The notes beneath the pieces were generated by a model, which searched no databases, was not told the origin of the DNA, and worked only from the letters and a program-made list of their open reading frames with translations. From assembly GCA_027320785.1 (NCBI GenBank), contig DAHVKR010000005.1, positions 1 to 14,856 on the forward strand: 14,856 nucleotides of DNA, in the 5' to 3' direction. This DNA is from Bdellovibrionales bacterium. Lineage in GTDB: Bacteria; Bdellovibrionota; Bdellovibrionia; Bdellovibrionales; Bdellovibrionaceae. This document shows positions 7,728 through 14,856 of this stretch, in pieces. A program made the translations under genes and the position numbers. Position 1 is the first letter of the stretch. Each line of letters opens with the position of its first letter.

Positions 7728-10700
7728 TTTGAACCTCTCGAGGCTTTGGAAACTTGAGCTCAAAACAAGTATTTCCTAAGGTTTTATTCAATTCGATTGT
7801 GGCTTCGTGTTGATCTAAAATACCCTTTGTAATTGAAAGTCCCAACCCTGTTCCTTCGCCAACACCCTTAGTCGTAAAAAAAGGTTGAAACAGCTTCTTT
7901 TCAATTTCATCAGAAATTCCATGTCCAGAGTCAATGATTTGAAGTACGATCCGATCCTGTGTTGAAAAAGCTTTGATTTCAAGCCATCTATCCTCAGTAT
8001 TCTTGATAGCATCGACCCCATTGTTAATTAAGTTCACAATCACTTGTTCTATCTCAACTTCATCGCAATAAATACAAAGCTCTGACTCAATACTGAGCTT
8101 AATATTGACATCATGTCTCTTAGCTTTTGCCTCCGTAATAATAAGAGATTCCGAAATAATATGATCCAGCCCATGAACCTTATACTCTGTCCCAACCGTT
8201 GAGCGAGAAAATTTTTTGAGGCCTTTCACAATTTTTTCGATTCGCGAAGTGGCTTTTATAATTTGCTCGACTTTACTCTCAAAACGAACTTCATCTTCCC
8301 TCATTCTCTTGAGAAGCTTTGTATTCCCAGTAATAATCGCGAGTGGATTATTAATTTCATGAGCAATTCCAGCCGACATCTCACCCAAAGAGGCCAATTT
8401 TGCATTATGAGTTGATTTCACTCTTTCAAGCTCAATTTGTTTTTGCAGTTCGATTTGCTCAGTCATGTCACGAGCTATTCCAATATAGCCCTCCAACTCG
8501 CCTGAAACACCATATAGACCCGATACAATCAAACGAACAGGAACACGAGAGCCTGACTTTGTAACAAAGGTCCAATCACGCTCGTCATACTCACCATGTA
8601 CCGCATTCGCAATAAAGGTTTCAAAGCCCACTCCCACCTTGATGCCCAGTACTAAAGAAAATTGACGAGCCGCCTCTTCTAACTCATGAGTATCATAAAA
8701 AATTCTTGGACTTTTTTGGCCTATGAGCTCATCGGCTCGATAACCTAAAATCTTCTCGGCCTCATCATTAAATGTGTTGATAATGCCGTTCAAATCTGTG
8801 GTAATAATAGCAAACTTTGCGCTATGAATAATGGCAGAGTTAAACTCAGCCAATTGACGTTGTTTGATTTGTTGTAACATCATTTCAGTTTGATCTTGGC
8901 AGGTTCCTGAAATGAAGATGGGTTTACCTGATTCATCGCATGTTACTTTGCCAATACCTTGAACAAATTTAATTCTTTGACCACTATCCAACACAACTCG
9001 ATGATTATAGACAAAATCTTCACCGTAATTTTTTGCTCTCTCGATAAGTGTATCTAATCTCTCAATATCATCTGGGTGGACTCTTTCTCTGTAAAGCTGA
9101 TATAAAACTTCCGGACATTGTCCCTCTTCAATTTCAAATATTTTATAATTCTCACTTGTCCAAACCTGCTCACTAGATCTTAAATCATATGTCCAGCTTC
9201 CAATTTTTGATATACTTTGAGCTTCAATAAGCTGTCTCTCTATTTTTCTCTGGCCCGTAAGATCGAATCGGATAGCCATCATTTTTATCACTTTTGCATC
9301 TTGATTTAAAATGGGTGTTATCACAGTTCTCACGAAATAAGGATCCCCATTTTTACTTCTGTTTTCAATATCTCCAGTCCATGTTTGACCGGCCAAAAGA
9401 GTTTGCCACATTTCTTTAAAAAAAACTTTAGGATGAGCTCCAGAATTCACTATGCGATGAGTTTTACCAATAAGCTCCTCTCGAGAGTACCCACTAATTT
9501 CGCAAAATTTATCATTTACATCTAGAATTTTACCTTTCACATCTGTGGTAGCCACTATCGCTGTGGAGTTTATAGCTTGCAAGATCTGATCTTTTTCATT
9601 TTCAGTTGCCTGGAGACGTAATTTAATAAATTTAGAATCTACAAATTTCACAAAAACCTCTAATTCATCAGACAAAGACTCAGCATCTAAAATGGAGTGT
9701 TTTGAAAAAGCTTCGATAACACCTATAACTTGACCATCAATCAAAACGGGAATAGCAAATCCAGATACCAAGCCAGCCTGAATCGCATAAGATTTACGGG
9801 GGAAATTTGAATCTTGAGATATCGATGATATCCAACTGACTTCATTTTTCTCAAAAACACGACCTGGTAATCCCTCCCCTGCTTTAAATATTACTTGCCG
9901 AGAACGTTCTAAAAAAAGACTCATTTCTCCAGAATTATCACTAAATCCTTCTTGATACTTTAGTTCACTCTTTTTTTTATTCCATTGCCAATATATTGAT
10001 AAACTGAAGATCTCACTCTCGGATAGCGCAGTTAATATAGATGAAATAATCCCATCTTGACTACTTTCGTCTCGGCATCGTTTTTCAGCATCATGAAGGA
10101 TCTTTTTTATTGTTAGGCTCCAAAGTACCGACTCATTGGATCTTCTTGCATACCGGATGAGTTGAAAACTATAATAAGAGGCAATAAGGAGTGCACATAA
10201 GATAAGAATTAAAAATAAGTTCTCCTCATACCAAGCAGTGTTCAATTTTTTCTGATGTTGAAGAGCAAGGTTCTTTTGTTTTTGAATTTGATCTTGATTA
10301 TACTTCTCAAGCACTTTAAGCATTTTTCCATAGGCATAATCTGTTTTAGCCATGGAGGCCGCTGCTTTTTCTAATTTACCATTTCTGTAATAGTCAAAAA
10401 TCATTTGTGACTGAACCGTCATTTCATTTATATGATAGTCAACTTGACTGTACCACTCCTCTTTCTGTGGAAATTCTTCCGAAGAAGAATTTTTCTTTAT
10501 ATGGTGTTTTAGAAGTTGATAATGATTTTGAAAATCTCGAGTCGCTTTTTTATATCGACCCTCCTCAAACTGAACATTTTTTGAAGTAAAAATATCGTTC
10601 CCTGGAGCATCTACCTCTTGAGCTATAATTATAAGCTCATTAGATAAACGAAGAGACTCAAGGTTATTCAGGCTCGTTTGAACAATTTTTTCATAACTAC

Positions 10701-10859
10701 TGAGATGCTCATAACCAAAATAAAAAGTAATACCAATGGCAACAATGTTAAATAAAATGATAGATACCAGAGTCTTTTTCCATTTGCTCTGAAAACTCTT
10801 TGCCGTTAGTATTGCCTTGTCAAAAGATAGATTCTTGATGTTATGCCTCGGTTTAACAT
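7717..10859 (-). CDS. Membrane-bound multi-sensor histidine kinase (GAF, three PAS, HisKA, HATPase)
   Basis: A sensor kinase that autophosphorylates on His and should pass phosphate to the adjacent receiver. Counting from the first usable in-frame start (ATG at 10420-10422, 901 residues), the order is: end of an extracytoplasmic domain, a TM helix at about 68-90, a GAF domain (about 120-270), PAS1 (about 275-395), PAS2 of the PAS_3 type (about 400-515), PAS3 (about 525-660), HisKA with His688 in GIAHEINNPL, and HATPase_c with N box at 797-804, G1 DSGHG at 831-835 and G2 GEGTGLGLS at 855-863. Coding character continues in frame to 10875 and supplies the first TM helix, but without ATG, GTG or TTG. 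The 10422 ATG has no Shine-Dalgarno and would begin inside the sensor domain. I extend the gene to the ATG at 10859, which needs a one-base correction. Confidence 0.85.
7734..7739 (-). promoter_or_regulatory. Ribosome binding site for the response-regulator GTG start
   Basis: GAGAGG on the minus strand inside the end of the kinase gene, 6 bases before the GTG at 7725-7727. It favours this start over the TTG at 7761-7763. Confidence 0.55.
10423..10859 (-). other. N-terminal part of the histidine kinase, out of reach of a standard in-frame start
   Basis: In the kinase frame, 10423-10875 is free of stops and encodes a basic cytoplasmic tip (KSFQSKWKK), a hydrophobic helix (LVSIILFNIVAIGITFYFG, near 10711-10773) and a helical extracytoplasmic region leading into residue 1 of the shorter reading. 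TM, periplasmic helices, TM is the standard layout of a sensor kinase, so this is real coding sequence. The frame contains no ATG, GTG or TTG; TAA closes it at 10876-10878. An ATG at 10857-10859 lies one base out of phase. One extra A in the short A run (T run 10852-10854 on the plus strand) would give a start reading MLKPRHNIKN. This could be an assembly error, a recent inactivating deletion or an unusual start codon. Confidence 0.7.
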
Positions 10860-10893
10860 CGTACTTATCGGCAGCTTAGAAATTCACTTTTAT

Positions 10894-10899
10894 ATTATA
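10894..10899 (-). promoter_or_regulatory. Possible -10 box for the kinase transcript
   Basis: A perfect TATAAT on the minus strand in a very AT-rich region, preceded by a run of nine T. No good -35 box stands at the usual spacing. It would start transcription near 10887, about 28 bases before the ATG at 10857-10859, which fits a kinase start there and not at 10422. Confidence 0.35.
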
Positions 10900-11004
10900 T
10901 GTGATTAAAAAAAAATTAATCTGGTCGTTCCGCGTCTAAACATCTTACTTGTACCAAAATGGTATTCTTTTTTTATTTTGTTCTTTTATCTTAATTATTC
11001 AAAA

Positions 11005-11250
11005 CTAAAGTATGCCTTTATCATCTACATTTAAAGAACAAGAAATCTTTTTGCTCTTCATATTTTTTCCACAGACGATTTCTTGACCCACTTTATTAAG
11101 CCAAACTCCATGGTTTGAATTCACTTGTTGCAGCTTGACCTCAACTCTTTCAATGTCTATAGATTTGACAGATAAAAAGTATAGAAATGCCTCTCTCGAT
11201 CTCCTTCTAGACCAAGGACAATCTTTCCACGCCCTAGCCTGACCGAAAAG
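11005..11250 (-). pseudogene. Startless open frame, probable remnant of a small secreted-protein gene
   Basis: On the minus strand 81 codons are open between a TAG at 11251-11253 and a TAG at 11005-11007. The translation looks protein-like (for example FLYFLSVKSIDIERVEVKLQ and GQEIVCGKNMKSKKISCSL), but there is no ATG, GTG or TTG in the first half and no signal peptide. The first ATG is only 18 codons from the end. An ATG in another frame at 11264-11266 runs into a stop after ten codons. The C-terminal C-x10-C with a following acidic segment loosely recalls the secreted protein at 7054-7383. It could be a truncated gene whose 5' end was lost when the divergent hydrolase gene came to lie next to it, or chance. 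The rest of 10860-11281 shows only AT-rich sequence. Confidence 0.35.
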
Positions 11251-11281
11251 CTAAATAATTAATCATTTCAAAGGGCTTTAA

Positions 11282-12148
11282 ATGAAAAGTACCACTCCAT
11301 TTTTTAAGTTCAGTTTTCTTGTTCTTTTAACTCCTCTTTTCTTTTTAGGCTGCGGAGGAAATCTTCAGAGTATGGCTCAAGGTTATCTCTATGCAGCGGC
11401 GACTGCCAACAAAACGGCTGTTCCTGCTCAGCCACCCGAAGGCTATGGCCAAGACTACCTACAAGTTAGCTCAGGCTCGAGTGCTATGAAAATTCATCTT
11501 TGGTATTGGACTGAAACGCAAAATCCCCAAGCTCCCGTCATCCTACATCTCCATGGTAATGCTGAAAACATTGGTTCCCTTTACACAAGTCACTTTCTGG
11601 CTAAAATGGAAACCCTAGGAGCTCACTTTGTGGTTGTGGACTATCCTGGCTACGGCAAAAGCACAGGTCCTCTCACTCAAGAGAGTGTCTTAGCCTCTGC
11701 CAACGCAGCTCTTCTTTGGACACATAAAAAATTCCCCCAATCTCCCGTTATCGTCTGGGGATGGTCTTTAGGATCTGCCGTAACAGCTCAGGTTGTTCTT
11801 CAAAATCAAACGATTATAAAAGCATTCGTCATGGACAGTGCCTGGACAAGCGTAAGAAAATTAGCAAAAGAAATATTTGGAGGACTGGCCAGTCAGCTCT
11901 CAGAAAGCTGGTATCAAAAAAATGAGTGGGATTCTTATGCGGCAGCTCCGCAAATTCATATCCCAGGCCTTATGCATCATGGTTCAAAAGATAATTTGAT
12001 TCCTTGGAGCTTTGGAAAAGACTTGAGTGAACAGTTTCCAAAAGGACTCGTGACCTTTACAACTATTGCTGGCAAAGGCCACGGAGATATATTTGCAGTT
12101 CCAGAATACTGGACAGAACTCAAATCTTTTATTGATCAGAATCGATAA
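11282..12148 (+). CDS. Alpha/beta hydrolase, predicted lipoprotein (BEM46/FrsA-like fold)
   Basis: A 288-residue predicted envelope hydrolase. The N-terminus is a lipoprotein signal: a hydrophobic stretch, then FFLGC with the lipidated Cys at 24; the -3 residue Phe is unusual for a lipobox. The hydrolase motifs are intact: the oxyanion segment LHLHGNAEN (about 88-96), VVDYPGYGKS (118-127), nucleophile Ser162 in GWSLGS, acid Asp237 in HGSKDNLIP, and catalytic His267 in GKGHGD. The layout resembles the BEM46-like alpha/beta hydrolase family, whose substrates are mostly unknown; an esterase or thioesterase activity is likely but unproven. AAAGGG lies 7 bases before the ATG. The gene ends 2 bases from the stop of the convergent DUF2145 gene. 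Confidence 0.88.
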   Translation: MKSTTPFFKFSFLVLLTPLFFLGCGGNLQSMAQGYLYAAATANKTAVPAQPPEGYGQDYLQVSSGSSAMKIHLWYWTETQNPQAPVILHLHGNAENIGSLYTSHFLAKMETLGAHFVVVDYPGYGKSTGPLTQESVLASANAALLWTHKKFPQSPVIVWGWSLGSAVTAQVVLQNQTIIKAFVMDSAWTSVRKLAKEIFGGLASQLSESWYQKNEWDSYAAAPQIHIPGLMHHGSKDNLIPWSFGKDLSEQFPKGLVTFTTIAGKGHGDIFAVPEYWTELKSFIDQNR

Positions 12149-12150
12149 GC

Positions 12151-13269
12151 TTACTCAACACGATCACATTTTACCTTTTTCTGACTTTTCGTATTTTCAG
12201 GTAAAGATCGAATCGAAACATCAGACAACGAAGTCAAGGCTCCTCTTCTCTTCAGATACTCATCGACAGAGAGGGGCGTAACAACTTCAGCTAGTGCGTA
12301 TGCTGAAGCAGCAGGCTGAGCTGATAAACAAACTGTTTTCGGCAAAAAGGGCGCTGCCAACCCAATCAAACTGTAAACACCTTTGGGCCGAACTTTTGTC
12401 CCCATGTAGCCTGTTTGAGTTAAATAGTTCACGGCTTGTTCTCTATTTTGAACGGCTCCGGGTTCTGCCATAGCCGCTGCAATCATCTCAAGAACCCAAG
12501 AATTCGAATTCTGTTGTCTTAAGTCATTATAAAGAGAAGCGGCATTATAATGAGGTGATAAAAACTGATACTGCTCTTTATGGTGAAGAACTAGGTCTTC
12601 TAGGCGATCTTGAACCTCTTGAGGTAAGACAAGAATACGTGCCTTATAATTTTTCATATCATCTAAGAAAAAGGAAGTCATACCTGTTTGAAAAACAGAT
12701 GAGTGCCCATCCGTGCAGTTATAAAGTAATTGATTAATTTGCCAAAATCCCAAGTTTTGATCTGATTTGGGATGGTTTTTAAACGCTAAGGCAATATGAG
12801 AATATTGAAGAGGACGTTGTGGCGTTTCTCTTTTTAACATTTGACGCCAGTTGAGTGCTACATGACCTATAGATGAGTCTATTGAAGATTGTACGATCAT
12901 CTCATCTAAGAATTGCTTGAAGTTTTGAATTTGCCCTTTGGAGTTGTAATCACTATAGCTCAGAAAGTTTTCAAGACTTGATCCAGCTCTTTCAATGACA
13001 ACAACTTTTAGATCACGACCGGCTTTTTTTTCGCTTTCTTCGAGCGCTTTAATTTTTTGACCTACGGCCAAAGTTAAACTGAAGGCATTTGAAATCTGAG
13101 ATTTACTGGGAGCATGACACTCGCAAAGGTTCGGGTTTTGACGGATATCACAAAGCTGAGGTTCTTTAAGCTGTTTTTGAGTGTTCGCCCATGAGTTGGC
13201 ACCAGATGAAGCATAAGACAAAACCGAAAAACTCAATAACCCGACAATTGATAGAATCGTTTTATTCAT
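12151..13269 (-). CDS. Secreted DUF2145-family protein
   Basis: A 372-residue exported protein of the DUF2145 family, whose function is not established. The family pattern is clear: VVVIERAGSSLENFLSYSDY (about 88-107), YSHIALAF with His158, QINQLLYNCTDG with Cys185, then FFLDDM, an ILVLP segment, and the block QQNSNSWVLEMIAAAM. The conserved His and Cys suggest a papain/NlpC-like peptidase or amidase fold, but this is inference. The start at 13267-13269 gives a good signal peptide (MNKTILSIVGL..., cleavage after SYA) and has GAGGGA 6 bases upstream; an upstream in-frame start at 13335 would put 22 extra residues, coded across a terminator hairpin, before the signal peptide. The mature N-terminus carries a Cys cluster (C-x8-C-x-C). 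Confidence 0.85.
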   Translation of the reverse strand: MNKTILSIVGLLSFSVLSYASSGANSWANTQKQLKEPQLCDIRQNPNLCECHAPSKSQISNAFSLTLAVGQKIKALEESEKKAGRDLKVVVIERAGSSLENFLSYSDYNSKGQIQNFKQFLDEMIVQSSIDSSIGHVALNWRQMLKRETPQRPLQYSHIALAFKNHPKSDQNLGFWQINQLLYNCTDGHSSVFQTGMTSFFLDDMKNYKARILVLPQEVQDRLEDLVLHHKEQYQFLSPHYNAASLYNDLRQQNSNSWVLEMIAAAMAEPGAVQNREQAVNYLTQTGYMGTKVRPKGVYSLIGLAAPFLPKTVCLSAQPAASAYALAEVVTPLSVDEYLKRRGALTSLSDVSIRSLPENTKSQKKVKCDRVE

Positions 13270-13275
13270 ACATGT

Positions 13276-13281
13276 TCCCTC
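13276..13281 (-). promoter_or_regulatory. Ribosome binding site that decides the DUF2145 start
   Basis: GAGGGA on the minus strand, 6 bases before the ATG at 13267-13269, directly ahead of the signal peptide. It argues against an initiation at 13335. Confidence 0.6.
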
Positions 13282-13300
13282 TGTAAACAATCTTGATTCC

Positions 13301-13335
13301 AAAAGGCTCTCAAAGATTGACCTTGAGAGCCTCAA
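13301..13335 (-). terminator. Intrinsic terminator between the Ser/Thr-rich protein and DUF2145 genes
   Basis: A perfect 10-bp hairpin (arms 13304-13313 and 13323-13332, AGGCTCTCAA with its complement, 9-base loop). On the minus strand it is followed by TTTTGG, a short T tract, so termination may be incomplete and some readthrough into the DUF2145 gene is possible. The plus-strand side also has a T run (13339-13343) but no plus gene upstream. Confidence 0.7.
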
Positions 13336-13353
13336 AGATTTTTATATTAAAAG

Positions 13354-14079
13354 TTAGTTTCTAACTTTTGTATTTTCGAAAAGGTTTTTAACTGTATCAG
13401 CAGTTAAAATCATAAGGTTTTCAGATTTCTCTGAAGAGTAAGTTAAGAATTTGCCTGAAGTATTAACAGTTGATTGAGTTACTTCAGAAGTTTTAGCAGA
13501 AACAAACTGAAGACTTTCGCCTGTCAATGTCATAGCTTTACCAATCACGCGACCTGTGCTGACAAGAGCTTTTTTAGAAGAATCATAAGTAACAGCAATG
13601 ATGTTACCAGAAACGTCAAGAGCTGCTTGACCAACAAATTGAGTTTCATTCGCAGACCATTTTGCAACAGCAATAGTTTTTGTAGAAACTGTTGTTGCAA
13701 TTCGACCTGATTGATCGATTGTCACAAGAATAGCTTTTTTAGTTGAATCAACTGTTGCAGAAACCATATCTTTAGTAGATGTGAAAACCATAACTGAACC
13801 GTTCCATGCTGATTTACCAGCACTAACAGCTAAGTCAGATCCTTTTTGAGCTGCACTCTCAGCTTTTTGAACGATGAAAAGAGAGCCATCAGCTGCTAAG
13901 CCTACACCCTTAACAGACATATTCGAAATTTTCACAGAACCCTTCATGATTCCGTCTGCAATAGACTGAGCTGCATCTAATGAATCGTTAGAAGCATTCT
14001 TCAACGATCCCGTTAGACTAGCTTGCGCGCTCATAGCCATCCCCAACACGGCACTCAAAGCGATCAATGATTTTTTCAT
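13354..14079 (-). CDS. Secreted Ser/Thr/Ala-rich protein with irregular internal repeats, unknown function
   Basis: A 241-residue protein that I do not recognise. Residues 1-20 are a textbook Sec signal peptide (MKKSLIALSAVLG, cleavage after AQA). The mature protein has no Cys and only one Trp-containing patch on each side of the middle, and is very rich in Ser, Thr, Ala, Val and Lys. Loosely repeating units occur, such as DSTKKAILVTIDQSGRI near residue 111 and DSSKKALVSTGRVIG near 165, with recurring SAxKS/STK and DxSG turns, so an elongated or solenoid-like fold is possible. It could be a surface or periplasmic structural protein. The ATG has a strong AAAGGGGGA site 4-5 bases upstream. It appears monocistronic: an A-tract promoter region precedes it and a hairpin at 13301-13335 follows. 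Confidence 0.8.
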   Translation of the reverse strand: MKKSLIALSAVLGMAMSAQASLTGSLKNASNDSLDAAQSIADGIMKGSVKISNMSVKGVGLAADGSLFIVQKAESAAQKGSDLAVSAGKSAWNGSVMVFTSTKDMVSATVDSTKKAILVTIDQSGRIATTVSTKTIAVAKWSANETQFVGQAALDVSGNIIAVTYDSSKKALVSTGRVIGKAMTLTGESLQFVSAKTSEVTQSTVNTSGKFLTYSSEKSENLMILTADTVKNLFENTKVRN

Positions 14080-14105
14080 ATTTCCCCCTTTTAAGGTTTT
14101 GTTTT

Positions 14106-14121
14106 GCGATATTTAAATCGC
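14106..14121. promoter_or_regulatory. Short inverted repeat in the leader of the Ser/Thr-rich protein gene
   Basis: GCGAT (14106-14110) and ATCGC (14117-14121) around ATTTAA, about 27 bases before the start codon. It could be a leader hairpin or an operator. Confidence 0.3.
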
Positions 14122-14149
14122 GTTTGTTTATGGTTTTCGTGGTCCATAA

Positions 14150-14177
14150 ATTTTGAATTCGGAGGGAACATAATCAA
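14150..14177 (-). promoter_or_regulatory. Possible promoter of the Ser/Thr-rich secreted protein gene
   Basis: TTGATT (14172-14177) and CAAAAT (14150-14155) with a 16-base spacer; each matches sigma-70 at four of six positions. Transcription would start near 14143, giving a leader of about 64 bases. Two long A-tracts lie immediately upstream, in the position of an UP element. Confidence 0.35.
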
Positions 14178-14212
14178 AAAAAATAGAATTGCTGATCAAA
14201 AAAAAATAGAAT
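14173..14212. repeat. Tandem A-tract direct repeat upstream of the secreted-protein promoter
   Basis: Two copies of ATC-A(8 or 9)-TAGAAT at 14173-14189 and 14195-14212, 22 bases apart, separated by TGCTG. The spacing is about two helical turns, so the A-tracts would be in phase and could bend the DNA. Confidence 0.75.
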
Positions 14213-14348
14213 GAAAAAGATTTCCTTTTAGTCAGAAAATGGTCAAGAATCGGCACTTTCAAAGTGTTCTAATTTGTTCTGGATTTTTTAGAGCAAGAAC
14301 CATGCACAGATATTTGTCATGATTGAATTATTTACCTTCTCAAATAGA
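14213..14348. other. Intergenic region between the partial hydrolase and the A-tract repeats
   Basis: No gene is seen. It contains a 13-base perfect inverted repeat, CACTTT-C-AAAGTG, at 14254-14266, and GTTCT motifs just after it. These could be operator sites for the secreted-protein gene, but no regulator is suggested. Confidence 0.35.
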
Positions 14349-14856
14349 CTATTTGATTTCAGTTGTATTCTTTAAAAACGATTTCAAGTAGATCTTAAAA
14401 GCCTGCGAACTAGCCCCGTTCCAAAATACATCGAATCCATGTGTTGCACGCGTTAACCTTAAATATGTGTAGGAGACGTTGTTTTCCGTCAGTTTCTGAG
14501 AAAACAAATCAGATTGTTCAATAGGAACAAGTGGATCTCTAGCTCCGTGTGCGAGAAGAACTCGAGGATAATCGGATGTTATTTTATTCAATGGGCTTGC
14601 CTCTTGATAAATTTTTGCTCCTTCTTCAGGAGAGCTACCCAATAATCTTCTGAGCAACTTTCGAGTGTTGAGAATATCGAATTCATGACCCCAGCGATAA
14701 AATTTTTCCATGTCAGTCACAGGATAAAGACTTATAATGCCTTCAATTTTATCCTTAAACTGAATCCCTAAACAGAGCGCAATATGAGCCCCAGCGGATC
14801 GCCCATACAACCACACCCTCTTGCCCTTACCATAGCTTTGTAACATCCGCTCAAGA
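14349..14856 (-). CDS. Alpha/beta hydrolase, esterase/lipase type (5' part beyond the window)
   Basis: The C-terminal 168 residues of an alpha/beta hydrolase; the frame is open to the right edge, so the N-terminus with the HGG-type oxyanion motif is missing. The nucleophile elbow is GRSAGAH (Ser codon 14796-14798), the acid is Asp in HGARDPLVP and the catalytic His is in THGFD, all in the expected order and spacing. GRSAGAH resembles the GDSAGG/GxSAGA elbow of hormone-sensitive-lipase-like esterases and kynurenine-formamidase relatives, so it differs from the lipoprotein hydrolase at 11282-12148. No methionine start can be assigned; the ATG near 14844 is probably internal. Nothing in the visible neighbourhood gives a substrate, and no clear terminator follows. 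Confidence 0.85.
   Translation of the reverse strand, partial: LERMLQSYGKGKRVWLYGRSAGAHIALCLGIQFKDKIEGIISLYPVTDMEKFYRWGHEFDILNTRKLLRRLLGSSPEEGAKIYQEASPLNKITSDYPRVLLAHGARDPLVPIEQSDLFSQKLTENNVSYTYLRLTRATHGFDVFWNGASSQAFKIYLKSFLKNTTEIK

Noticed and set aside
10407..10589. Plus-strand 60-codon frame opposite the kinase sensor region
   Set aside because: It overlaps the well-supported minus-strand sensor domain and has no ribosome binding site or recognisable motif.
10805..10859. Programmed -1 frameshift linking the ATG at 10859 to the kinase frame
   Set aside because: No X-XXY-YYZ slippery heptamer with the right phase and no downstream hairpin could be seen; a one-base deletion or error is simpler.
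10951..10980. TACCA/TGGTA hairpin followed by a T-rich stretch on the plus strand
   Set aside because: The stem is five pairs and no plus-strand gene lies upstream, so a terminator makes little sense here.
13270..13335. Longer DUF2145 N-terminus starting at 13335
   Set aside because: It would place 22 residues before the signal peptide and code across a terminator hairpin; the ATG at 13269 has a good ribosome binding site.

Overview
The window looks like chromosomal DNA of a Gram-negative bacterium with moderately low GC. Several genes carry Sec signal peptides, there is a lipoprotein and an outer-membrane beta-barrel, and there is a rimP-nusA-infB cluster. The mix of small secreted proteins, an Ala/Gln-rich beta-barrel protein, a DUF2145 protein and a multi-PAS kinase resembles Bdellovibrio-like predators (Bdellovibrionota). 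That placement is an inference from style and gene content; nothing in the sequence proves it. There is no transposase, integrase, CRISPR array or phage gene.

Layout. 1-3793 (minus): the transcription/translation cluster rimP, nusA, infB; infB runs off the left edge. A strong intrinsic terminator at 3868-3900 separates it from the transcript upstream. 3951-5079 (minus): a RimI-like acetyltransferase overlapping a secreted SurA-N-like protein. 5201-6532 (minus): an outer-membrane beta-barrel protein with a low-complexity periplasmic half, followed by a strong terminator. 6849-6935 (plus): tRNA-Leu(CAA) with a recognisable promoter. 7054-7383 (plus): a small Cys-containing secreted protein. 7380-10859 (minus): a membrane histidine kinase (GAF, three PAS, HisKA, HATPase) and an overlapping single-domain response regulator. 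11005-11250 (minus): an open frame without a start codon, probably a gene remnant. 11282-12148 (plus): a lipoprotein alpha/beta hydrolase. 12151-13269 (minus): a secreted DUF2145 protein. 13354-14079 (minus): a secreted Ser/Thr/Ala-rich protein of unknown function, behind a repeated A-tract region. 14349-14856 (minus): a second, partial alpha/beta hydrolase of a different type.

How the genes work together. RimP (30S maturation), NusA (elongation, pausing, antitermination) and IF2 (initiation) form a classic information-processing operon. The kinase and response regulator form a translationally coupled signalling pair whose output lies elsewhere, because the regulator has no effector domain. 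Most other genes are envelope or secreted proteins, each apparently its own transcription unit bounded by hairpins.

The observation most worth checking is the kinase N-terminus. A transmembrane helix and a periplasmic sensor domain continue about 440 bases upstream of the first usable in-frame start, but no ATG, GTG or TTG lies in that frame. Adding one A near 10852-10854 would bring an ATG at 10859 into frame. I found no convincing new multi-gene system.
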